From contig CALTYW010000055.1 of NCBI GenBank assembly GCA_943913625.1, positions 1 to 14,542 of the forward strand: 14,542 nt of DNA, written 5' to 3'. A program made the translations under genes and the position numbers. Of this stretch, positions 7,133 through 13,693 are shown piece by piece. A model generated the notes under the pieces. That model did no database searches. It was not told the origin of the DNA and worked only from the letters and a program-made list of their open reading frames with translations. The stretch comes from an uncultured Campylobacter sp. (GTDB lineage Bacteria; Actinomycetota; Actinomycetes; Mycobacteriales; Mycobacteriaceae). Each line of letters begins with the position of its first letter. Position 1 is the stretch's first letter.

Positions 7133-8832
7133 GCTTGGTCTCCTCTCTGGTGTAGCTTGCGCTGTTCTCGTTCATGCTCCCTCAAGAGGGGCAGGTCTTC
7201 ACCGATGCGATACTGCAGACTGCGGTATAGGGAACCTGCGCTAATCACACGACCCTCACCGTCTTCACCAGCGTCGATCACACGCCCGATCAGCGCTTTC
7301 TGGCCGGCTCCGCGGACCTTTTCATCTGCGATGCGGAAAAGATGTTCACGGACCTGGTGCTGCCAATCGGTGGCTTCTGTCTCGATGTCATCGATGTTCA
7401 AGTTGCGCAGCCAGCTGAGGAAGAGCGGTTCAAGATCGGTGTACAAACGGTCTGCGGCATCCGCGTCGAAGACGTAATCTCCACCGGCTGCAACTTCGAG
7501 TTGGCCTGCGAACCAGCCAAGCGAAACGGCAGCTTTCTTGGTCGCATCAGCTGCGTCACGGACGTATTGGCGATGCACGCGGGACAGGCGGTCATCCTGT
7601 AGCAGCGAGAGAGGTAGACCGATACTGCCTGTCACCACCGTGCCCACCGACGAATCCTTCGGGCCGTATTCCATCGAGACGACGTGCACATCTGCGACTT
7701 CATCGGACCTTTGGTAACGGGCTATCGAAGAAATGTTGATGAGATTGCTCGGGCGTTTCGGGGCACAGTCAGAATCCGTAAAGCCTGGATCCGATTGGGT
7801 GGCGATGAGCGCGTCGAGGGATCTCCACATCGTGTGCTGCTCGACGTACGGTTTTGGATAGAAGGCCAATTGGCCCTTCTTGGATTGTTTTTCGCTGAAG
7901 CGGTACGGGGTCATTGGATCCTCAAACAAGTTCTTCCCCGCGTCGGGAATGCGGTCCCCATTGCTCACGAGCACTGCGACAACCTGGTCTCCTTCAGCGA
8001 ACAGGCGGATCCGCCTGGATTGCCATGTAGCTAAATCTGCGGCACCTGTTGGTGCGGGTGCCGGAGGATCGGTGAGCTTGCCAGCGCGATCATTTCGCTG
8101 CGCTGCTGAGTCCGGTTCACGTTCCCAGACCGGCAAGTCGTCTGCGGCGCTCTGAGAAAGGACCTCCGCAGTGGTGTTGAGCAGAAGGGTCTCCAGCAGC
8201 GTTCTACCCTGGATGACAGTGCCGCCGGTCATCCCCGTCCAGCCAGTGCCGATCGGGTACCCCTTTCCTCCCTTCACGCGGGGATCCCCGATTGCGCCGG
8301 ATTTGATCCCGGCGTAGTCATACGCCTGGGTGTGAATGAGCCAGCGAGCAGCCTCCGCAAACGTCAGCTTTACGCGACCTTCGTGCGTGCGCATGGTGAA
8401 GTAATCGTGCTCCGCATCCGGCAAGATGCGGGAGACCGACTGGCGGGTGGTTTTGGTCGTATCCAGATCCGCCACCTGCATGAAGGGAACGGTGGCATCG
8501 AAAAGGTTGAAACGATCCTGGTGCCTGTCCAGATACTGCAGGACGGTATCGTCGCGGCCTTCGTCGATAAGCTGCTGGCGCTTGGCAATAAACCACGGTT
8601 CCCACCGCTGAGCCTCCGCCGGCGCACCGAGGTGGGCACGCCAGAAGATGGCCAGCAGCACGCGGAGGATCGCATAGTCCTGGGTGGGGGAGTCGCCGAG
8701 TATTCGGATCGGCGATGACGAGCCGTCGAAAACTTGGCGCACACTGAGTTTTTCGATGCCGTCAGATGTCACGCAGAGGATCCAAGGTTGCTCCAGCAGA
8801 TCGAATGACGGTTGATTGTCTGCGGTTGTCAC
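7129..8832 (-). CDS. casA: Cascade large subunit CasA (Cse1)
   Basis: Cse1 reads the PAM, initiates DNA unwinding and recruits Cas3. The 567-residue protein opens with FDLLEQPWILC (10-20) and has the characteristic QDYAILRVLLAIFWRA block (51-66). It continues with RFNLFDATVPFMQV (107-120), LTFAEAARWLIHTQAYDYAGIKSG (156-179) and GYPIGTGWTG (191-200) followed by TLLETLLLN (211-219), all conserved in the family. The C-terminal part supplies the four-helix bundle. The start is GTG at 8832-8830, with AAGGAG 8 bases upstream. A 57 bp gap separates it from cas3, the largest gap in the operon, and contains no obvious promoter, only a weak GTGGG/CCCAC inverted repeat at 8864-8880. casB follows with a 4-base overlap. 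Confidence 0.97.
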   Translation of the reverse strand: MTTADNQPSFDLLEQPWILCVTSDGIEKLSVRQVFDGSSSPIRILGDSPTQDYAILRVLLAIFWRAHLGAPAEAQRWEPWFIAKRQQLIDEGRDDTVLQYLDRHQDRFNLFDATVPFMQVADLDTTKTTRQSVSRILPDAEHDYFTMRTHEGRVKLTFAEAARWLIHTQAYDYAGIKSGAIGDPRVKGGKGYPIGTGWTGMTGGTVIQGRTLLETLLLNTTAEVLSQSAADDLPVWEREPDSAAQRNDRAGKLTDPPAPAPTGAADLATWQSRRIRLFAEGDQVVAVLVSNGDRIPDAGKNLFEDPMTPYRFSEKQSKKGQLAFYPKPYVEQHTMWRSLDALIATQSDPGFTDSDCAPKRPSNLINISSIARYQRSDEVADVHVVSMEYGPKDSSVGTVVTGSIGLPLSLLQDDRLSRVHRQYVRDAADATKKAAVSLGWFAGQLEVAAGGDYVFDADAADRLYTDLEPLFLSWLRNLNIDDIETEATDWQHQVREHLFRIADEKVRGAGQKALIGRVIDAGEDGEGRVISAGSLYRSLQYRIGEDLPLLREHEREQRKLHQRGDQA

Positions 8833-8840
8833 TTCTCTTT

Positions 8841-8846
8841 CTCCTT
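8841..8846 (-). promoter_or_regulatory. Ribosome binding site of casA
   Basis: AAGGAG on the minus strand lies 8 bases before the GTG start of casA. It is the strongest Shine-Dalgarno in the operon and supports the non-ATG start. Confidence 0.7.
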
Positions 8847-8889
8847 TCTGTCACGGGTAGTAGGTGGGATCAACCCCCACGGTATGGGC

Positions 8890-11694
8890 TTAGCCGACAC
8901 TGTCGCTGCGACCGTCGCTAAGAATTTCGATTCCGAGTTCCGATGAGTAGCGGACCCTGAACCGGCCGAGCTCTGCTTCATCGTCCCCGTCGAGAGGAAG
9001 CGCGAGCTGTCCTTTGAGGAGGTAATGTTTGTTCCACGCTGTGGGGGTCTGCTGTTCGAGGGCCCCAACAACCGCGTCAAAATCATCGTCGTATCTGGTC
9101 ATTCGCATCGGAAGGCGAACGGTACTCGAAGCAAGATGGAACGCTTGGCGGTAGCTCAGTTCAGGGTTGCCCGTAATCACCCAATCGGTTCCAAGCGGTG
9201 TGTACTCTGCCTCAGTGCCGACGATCGGAATGACCTCCACCGTTGGTTCTGCATCGCGCACCTGTGCGGCGCCTTTCTCGTCGTCCCCAAGAAGAACGGT
9301 GGCTTCGTGCAGATCTTCGAAGAGGTCGATCAACCTCGTGCATTCACTCGGTGATTTAATGCGAAAGCTCTTTGACCGACTGTGGGCCGAATCCTGTCGA
9401 GCTTGGTCCGCAGCCTCTGCCTTCTCCCATTCCTCGATCCATTCGACTGGCATAACTTGATGCGGGGAGTACACAGCGCGTACGAGCTCTGCGACATCAT
9501 CGGGGCGCCTGAAAGTGGTGGGCAGGTGGCGAATAGTTGAGAGGAGGACCTTTGACCCATAAATGGCTTCTGCGCCCGGGTTGAGTACTGGCTGCGGGGC
9601 GAGGGACTCGATGCCCCGCACATACACTTTCGGACTGCGGAGGGTCACAGGGCGGTCCGTCGCTGGCCGGTTGTGGCGGTGCAGGCGGCCAATTCGCTGA
9701 ATAAGCAGATCCATAGGGGCAATATCGGTGACAAGTACGTCGGCGTCGATATCCAAGCTCTGCTCCGCAACTTGGGTGGCTACCACAATCTTCCGGTATG
9801 GTCTGCCCTCGTCCCGATGTGCCGCGGGGCCCAGCTCAGCCCGTAGCCGGTCTTCCTTTTCGGAACGTTCCCAAGCCATGAATCCGGCGTGGTGGAGTTC
9901 AACCTCGTCGAGGTAGGACAGTTGGAGTGCCTTGAATGCTTCTTGCGCTCGGGCAATGGTGTTGCAGATGATGAGGGCTACGCCGCCGTCGTTAAGCAAG
10001 GCCCCCATGTGGTCCTGGAGATGATCGAGGGAATCTGCGATCACCTCGATCGAGGCTTCCAGGTTGGTGGGGCTTGGTTCTGGTGTGATGCTGCGTTGGC
10101 TCGAACCCGAGGCTACAGTGATGAGTGGGTAGGCGTTGGAAGGGGTTGCGATTTCGCGCCCGGTGTACGCCTTCACTAACGCATTTCTGCGCTCTGGCGG
10201 CAGCGTGGCAGACATCATGATCACCGTCGCGCCGTAGTGTGCAAGCCACTCGAGGGTGCGTTCGAGGTAGTCCGAGGTGTATGTGTCGTACGCGTGCACC
10301 TCGTCAAAGATGACGATCTTTCCGGCCAACGCGACGTGTCTGAGCATGGAGTACCGCTGCCTCAATGCCATCATGAGCACCTGGTCGACGGTGCCCACGA
10401 CGACGTTCGAGAGTAACCCGCGGCGCCGCCCGCTCATCCACGAACTTGCAACGACATTGTCGCCAGCCGGGTAGTCCTCCCCGACCCCTTTGAACCGCAG
10501 CCGTTGGTAGGGCTGGGAGAGCTGATTTTTTGAATGGGCAAGGTAAAGCGAAGACACAGCCTCGGCCTCGGTCGTGTTGTTCGCCCAAGCAATCGTCCGC
10601 TCTAACAACCCGTTAGCCGTAGCCATTGTCGGTGCGGCGAAGTAGATACCCTGCGCATTCGTGGTGTTCGCAATTACGTGCGCGGCAGCGAGTGCGGCTT
10701 CCGTTTTGCCCACGCCTGTTTCGGCCTCAAGGACAATCAGAGTGGGCTCCGTTACTGTTCTAGCCGCTTCCACCATCGCCGCTTGGACACTCCTGGCCCG
10801 GTAGTGCTCGGGCCAATTGAAGGAGTTTTGATATTGCTTATCGACGTCCCCGTCGACCATCTTCCCTTTCCACGGCCCTGTTAGGTCAGTGACTTGCATG
10901 CCGGTCTGGACGCGTTCTTCCTGAGGCCCTGAGACCACCATGGGGAATGCTTCGGGGTTCGACGCTATCCAGTCTGCGATAACGACAAGGCCCGTGAGGA
11001 GTTGTATCGCGGCGGCGTCGATCTGGCTATGCGCCTTCAGCGCGTCGAGGGTGCCCCAGACATCTACAGCTTGGGCCATCGTGTCAAGTAAATCGCGGTG
11101 GACCTCTTGCCATTCCTGGGAGTAAGTGGACAGGATGGTTTCGATTTCGTACCTCTCGTCGTCGGAGGACGGGACACCATGATGGGCGTCCGCGACGGAT
11201 GAGAGAAGCTCGGCGGTGGGGTAGTCGAACCCCTGATCCATCAGCCAATCCAGGATGAGGACTCCGGAGCAAATGCCGTGTGGCATCTTCGATCGCCCTG
11301 ACTCCAAGCCGCCCACGCGAAGAGGGAGACCTGCATCGGTCAGGTTGGACACTAGGTGCTCAAAGCCACCCTTATGCTCGAGCTGGGTTTGAAATTTTAG
11401 GCAGGCCTTGCCGCAGTCGTGCACGCCTGCAAGCCATATGTAAAGGTCTCGAACTTGGTTGTCGCTAAGGCTTAAGCCTTCCGTTAGGCGACGCTTGATT
11501 TGATCTGCAACCCACGCGTCATAAACCACCCCCGCCACCCCGGCCGTGTCGACGAGGTGCTGGGGGAGGCTGAGATTGCCGGTTTCGTCCCCGGATTTCG
11601 CCCACAAGGCGAGAGCTTGCGTGCTGAATGGCGGAAAAGTGGGGGATGTTCGAACAAAATGTTCGAACTGGGGGGTTTGGTGTCGACCCTCCAT
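8890..11694 (-). CDS. cas3: Cas3 HD nuclease / SF2 helicase, type I-E
   Basis: Cas3 is recruited by target-bound Cascade, nicks the displaced strand and degrades DNA with its N-terminal HD nuclease while its helicase moves 3' to 5'. The 934-residue protein is full length. The HD domain shows H46 (LPQHLVD), H92-D93 (AGVHDCGK), H139 (PHGICSG), H171-H172 (ADAHHG) and D241 (ADWIAS). The helicase shows Walker A EAETGVGKT (323-331), DEVH (464-467), SAT (495-497), VATQVAEQSLDID (638-650) and QRIGRLHRH (666-674), followed by the C-terminal domain. The ATG at 11694 is preceded by AGGAG at 6-base spacing. It is the first gene of the operon, transcribed away from the CRISPR array. Two copies of TGTTCGAAC lie just inside the 5' end. 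Confidence 0.98.
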   Translation of the reverse strand: MEGRHQTPQFEHFVRTSPTFPPFSTQALALWAKSGDETGNLSLPQHLVDTAGVAGVVYDAWVADQIKRRLTEGLSLSDNQVRDLYIWLAGVHDCGKACLKFQTQLEHKGGFEHLVSNLTDAGLPLRVGGLESGRSKMPHGICSGVLILDWLMDQGFDYPTAELLSSVADAHHGVPSSDDERYEIETILSTYSQEWQEVHRDLLDTMAQAVDVWGTLDALKAHSQIDAAAIQLLTGLVVIADWIASNPEAFPMVVSGPQEERVQTGMQVTDLTGPWKGKMVDGDVDKQYQNSFNWPEHYRARSVQAAMVEAARTVTEPTLIVLEAETGVGKTEAALAAAHVIANTTNAQGIYFAAPTMATANGLLERTIAWANNTTEAEAVSSLYLAHSKNQLSQPYQRLRFKGVGEDYPAGDNVVASSWMSGRRRGLLSNVVVGTVDQVLMMALRQRYSMLRHVALAGKIVIFDEVHAYDTYTSDYLERTLEWLAHYGATVIMMSATLPPERRNALVKAYTGREIATPSNAYPLITVASGSSQRSITPEPSPTNLEASIEVIADSLDHLQDHMGALLNDGGVALIICNTIARAQEAFKALQLSYLDEVELHHAGFMAWERSEKEDRLRAELGPAAHRDEGRPYRKIVVATQVAEQSLDIDADVLVTDIAPMDLLIQRIGRLHRHNRPATDRPVTLRSPKVYVRGIESLAPQPVLNPGAEAIYGSKVLLSTIRHLPTTFRRPDDVAELVRAVYSPHQVMPVEWIEEWEKAEAADQARQDSAHSRSKSFRIKSPSECTRLIDLFEDLHEATVLLGDDEKGAAQVRDAEPTVEVIPIVGTEAEYTPLGTDWVITGNPELSYRQAFHLASSTVRLPMRMTRYDDDFDAVVGALEQQTPTAWNKHYLLKGQLALPLDGDDEAELGRFRVRYSSELGIEILSDGRSDSVG
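11647..11668. repeat. Two TGTTCGAAC copies inside the cas3 5' end
   Basis: TGTTCGAAC occurs at 11647-11655 and 11660-11668, 13 bp apart, within codons 10-16 of cas3. Each contains the palindrome GTTCGAAC. Together they resemble an actinobacterial LexA box (TCGAAC-N4-GTTCGA), but the gap is 5 bases instead of 4. They may simply encode the QFEHFVR segment. Confidence 0.5.
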
Positions 11695-11700
11695 GCTCTA

Positions 11701-11705
11701 CTCCT
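11701..11705 (-). promoter_or_regulatory. Ribosome binding site of cas3
   Basis: AGGAG on the minus strand ends 6 bases before the ATG at 11694 and fixes the cas3 start. Confidence 0.7.
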
Positions 11706-11740
11706 GTCAACAGACGTCGGACCGTTAGTGGTTCTTTCAG

Positions 11741-11760
11741 AAGATTAGCAAGCTAACCTT
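11741..11760. promoter_or_regulatory. 20 bp near-palindrome over the cas3 -10 box, possible operator
   Basis: The sequence reads AAGATTAGC-AA-GCTAACCTT, two 9-base arms that pair at 8 of 9 positions around a 2-base centre. It covers the proposed -10 box completely, a classic place for a repressor operator. One arm (AAGGTTAG on the minus strand) resembles a DtxR/IdeR half-site, but the arm spacing does not fit that regulator. Confidence 0.5.
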
Positions 11761-11770
11761 AATGGTGCAA
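11742..11770 (-). promoter_or_regulatory. Candidate cas operon promoter
   Basis: Read on the minus strand, TAATCT (11747-11742) forms an extended -10 preceded by TGC. TTGCAC (11770-11765) stands 17 bp upstream as a -35. The start would be near 11735, leaving a 5' leader of about 40 bases before cas3. The -10 box is inside a 20 bp near-palindrome, and the -35 box is next to the sequence matched by the pseudo-spacer described at 11841-11917. An alternative start further upstream, around the TATTTA at about 11796-11801, cannot be excluded. Confidence 0.5.
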
Positions 11771-11772
11771 CC

Positions 11773-11795
11773 CCTCCATCCCACAACAACAAGTT
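11773..11795 (-). promoter_or_regulatory. Predicted Cascade target site (AAC plus pseudo-protospacer) in the cas3 promoter
   Basis: On the minus strand AAC (11795-11793) is followed by a 20-base segment (11792-11773) that shares positions 1-5, 7-11, 13-15 and 17 with the pseudo-spacer at 11870-11889. It ends a few bases from the proposed -35 box, so a bound Cascade would be expected to exclude RNA polymerase. The match itself is visible in the sequence; the binding is inferred. Confidence 0.55.
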
Positions 11796-11840
11796 AAATA
11801 GGTGCGACTAGGGTATTTCGACGAGTTGAAATATGTTTGC

Positions 11841-11868
11841 TTCATCCCCGGTTAGCCGGGGATGAGCC
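11841..11868 (+). repeat. Degenerate CRISPR repeat 1, stem and 5' handle conserved
   Basis: Aligned without gaps to the array repeat it agrees at most positions, including the last 12 bases CGGGGATGAGCC. Differences are concentrated in the loop and at the 5' end, and stem changes are compensated so that a perfect 9 bp hairpin remains. Confidence 0.85.
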
Positions 11869-11889
11869 CTTGTTTTTGTGCGATTGGCT

Positions 11890-11917
11890 CACATCCCCGC
11901 GTTAGCGGGGTACTATC
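11890..11917 (+). repeat. Degenerate CRISPR repeat 2, stem conserved, handle lost
   Basis: TCCCCGCGT-T-AGCGGGG matches the array repeat core except in the loop, while the 3' part TACTATC no longer resembles the handle. The flanking GGCTCACA on its left makes it partly match the repeat in the inverted orientation as well. An 8 bp direct repeat GGCTCACA (11886-11893 and 11923-11930) brackets it. Confidence 0.75.
11911..11916 (+). promoter_or_regulatory. Possible -10 box for pre-crRNA transcription
   Basis: TACTAT fits the loose actinobacterial -10 pattern TAnnnT and would start transcription about 60 bases before the first repeat. It lies in the diverged tail of degenerate repeat 2. No convincing -35 is present at 16-18 bp; TTGGCT at 11884-11889 is 21 bp away. 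Confidence 0.3.
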
Positions 11918-11981
11918 GTCGAGGCTCACAAAGTTGTCCGAATAAGGTGCGGACGACCTCTCTTCCCCCAGCTGGGGAAGT
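11918..11981 (+). other. CRISPR leader proximal to the first repeat
   Basis: This 64 bp segment separates degenerate repeat 2 from the first perfect repeat and is where leader-proximal integration signals would lie. It contains GGCTCACA, an unstructured middle part, and a hairpin directly beside repeat 1. Leader polarity is assigned from repeat orientation (hairpin followed by ATGAGCC, as in E. coli GCGGGGATAAACC) and the divergent cas operon. Confidence 0.6.
11962..11980 (+). other. Hairpin abutting the first CRISPR repeat
   Basis: CTTCCCC-CAGCT-GGGGAAG gives a 7 bp stem with a 5-base loop; alternatively CCCCAGCTGGGG is a perfect 12 bp palindrome. It ends one base before repeat 1 starts. 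No T-run follows, so it is not an intrinsic terminator. It may be a leader element for integration or a further decayed repeat. Confidence 0.5.
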
Positions 11982-13538
11982 GTGCTCCCCGCGTGAGCGG
12001 GGATGAGCCGTGGGCCCTCGCCGCAGGCTTAGGCGAGTACGGGTGCTCCCCGCGTGAGCGGGGATGAGCCCCAACCACTGGCCTGCGTTCTTGAACACGT
12101 TCTGTGCTCCCCGCGTGAGCGGGGATGAGCCCTGAAGCCACTGCACAACTACCCGGTGCGCGACGTGCTCCCCGCGTGAGCGGGGATGAGCCGTTGATGT
12201 GTCCGAGGTCTGCCCGCAGGCTGATGGTGCTCCCCGCGTGAGCGGGGATGAGCCCTTCCGCGACATGTCGCTGGAGTATGACCGCTTCGTGCTCCCCGCG
12301 TGAGCGGGGATGAGCCCCGATAAAACAAATCCTGCTCGATAACACCACTGTGCTCCCCGCGTGAGCGGGGATGAGCCCTGGCCGAACGCGCCAACGTTCT
12401 TGCCGTTCTTGTGCTCCCCGCGTGAGCGGGGATGAGCCCCGCGACTCCAAATCGGGGTACTCGGCAGCGAAGTGCTCCCCGCGTGAGCGGGGATGAGCCC
12501 TCACCCAGCGCCTTGGTCATCGAGCCCAAGGTGTGCTCCCCGCGTGAGCGGGGATGAGCCGATGCGCGTGTACGGTGTCTTCTTCATCCCTGAGTGCTCC
12601 CCGCGTGAGCGGGGATGAGCCCCGATGATCAACGTGGTCAAAAAGAAGTACCCCGTGCTCCCCGCGTGAGCGGGGATGAGCCGGATAGTGAAGCTCACAA
12701 CACTTCCCCCCAGAGAGTGCTCCCCGCGTGAGCGGGGATGAGCCCGAGGTCGCCAAAGACGTGATGTTCCTGGGCAAGTGCTCCCCGCGTGAGCGGGGAT
12801 GAGCCCCCCCGCCAGAAACGGGGGTTGAAAAACATGCTGTGCTCCCCGCGTGAGCGGGGATGAGCCCGGCCTGCTGGTCGCCACCTACTGGTATCTGCGG
12901 TGCTCCCCGCGTGAGCGGGGATGAGCCCATCATCGCGTCTGTGGACGCGGAGGGGTTGGCGTGCTCCCCGCGTGAGCGGGGATGAGCCCCAGTCTTTGAG
13001 GTCGAGCCCGACATCCATCAGGTGCTCCCCGCGTGAGCGGGGATGAGCCCCTCGGTAAGCCTGAGCTGGTGTTCCCGGCGGAGTGCTCCCCGCGTGAGCG
13101 GGGATGAGCCCATCAAGAACGGCAAGAACGTCGGCGCCTTCGGCGTGCTCCCCGCGTGAGCGGGGATGAGCCCTCTCCAGGCTCAACCCGGGCGATAGGC
13201 ACCTTGTGCTCCCCGCGTGAGCGGGGATGAGCCCTCGGCCTTGCCGGTCCAGGCGAACAGCAGCCCGTGCTCCCCGCGTGAGCGGGGATGAGCCGTCGGT
13301 GCCCCAGTGAATGTCGCCCCAGCGTGGGTGCTCCCCGCGTGAGCGGGGATGAGCCCTGAACAAGGCGCTCGAATTCGTGCGCGAGGGCGTGCTCCCCGCG
13401 TGAGCGGGGATGAGCCCAGCACCAGCGAAGAACGACACAAGGGAGGAACGTGCTCCCCGCGTGAGCGGGGATGAGCCCTTGGTGGTGAGCATGTCGCCCT
13501 CCTCTTTCTGGTGCTCCCCGCGTGAGCGGGGATGAGCC

Positions 13539-13693
13539 CACGATGGACAGGAACTGCAAGGCGATACCAAGGTGCTCCCCGCGTGAGCGGGGATGAGCCC
13601 GAATGGAAGCACGACGAGGACGTTGCGTTCACGTGCTCCCCGCGTGAGCGGGGATGAGCCCACGATGGACAGGAATTGCAGGGCGATACCAAA
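13539..13693 (+). other. Near-identical spacers 26 and 28
   Basis: Spacer 26 (13539-13571) and spacer 28 (13661-13693) are the same length and differ at only 3 of 33 positions; the unrelated spacer 27 lies between them. In frame 1 of the array strand both encode HDGQELQGDTK, so all three differences are synonymous. Confidence 0.9.

Larger units (their letters stand above)
11841..11917 (+). ncRNA. Putative CreR-type crRNA-like regulatory RNA (degenerate repeat, short pseudo-spacer, degenerate repeat)
   Basis: Two repeat-like elements flank a short insert between the cas3 promoter and the first true repeat. Element 1 (11841-11868) has a perfect 9 bp stem, CATCCCCGG/CCGGGGATG around TTAG, and ends with the intact handle ATGAGCC plus C. 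Element 2 (11890-11917) keeps the CCCCGC/GCGGGG stem but has lost the handle. Cas6e cutting would release an 8 nt handle, a 20 nt guide (11870-11889) and a 3' hairpin, which is a miniature crRNA. The guide matches the cas3 promoter beside an AAC motif, with mismatches at positions 6, 12 and 18 (flipped out in I-E crRNA) and at 16, 19 and 20. Known cas-regulating RNAs (CreR) in other type I systems have this layout. Its own promoter is unclear; TAGGGT (11809-11814) and TATGTT (11832-11837) are possible -10 boxes without a good -35. Confidence 0.6.

Noticed and set aside
8864..8880. Attenuator or terminator between cas3 and casA
   Set aside because: The GTGGG/CCCAC inverted repeat has only 5 bp arms and no T-run.
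11741..11765. DtxR/IdeR iron box in the cas3 promoter
   Set aside because: Only one half-site fits well (8 of 9 bases); the arms are 3 bases too far apart, and full-site agreement is only about 10 of 19.
11695..11840. A CreTA toxin-antitoxin module (small toxin RNA gene controlled by the pseudo-spacer RNA)
   Set aside because: The matched promoter region leads directly into cas3. The only mini-frame seen is a six-codon one upstream of the proposed -10 box, so cas3 control is the simpler reading.
11841..11917. Degenerate repeats as the old trailer end of an array
   Set aside because: Repeat orientation and the divergent cas3 place this on the leader side, where new repeats should be perfect copies. 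The two elements are also out of register with the 61 bp array period.
11962..11980. Intrinsic terminator before the array
   Set aside because: The hairpin is not followed by a T-run, and it lies where pre-crRNA transcription must pass.
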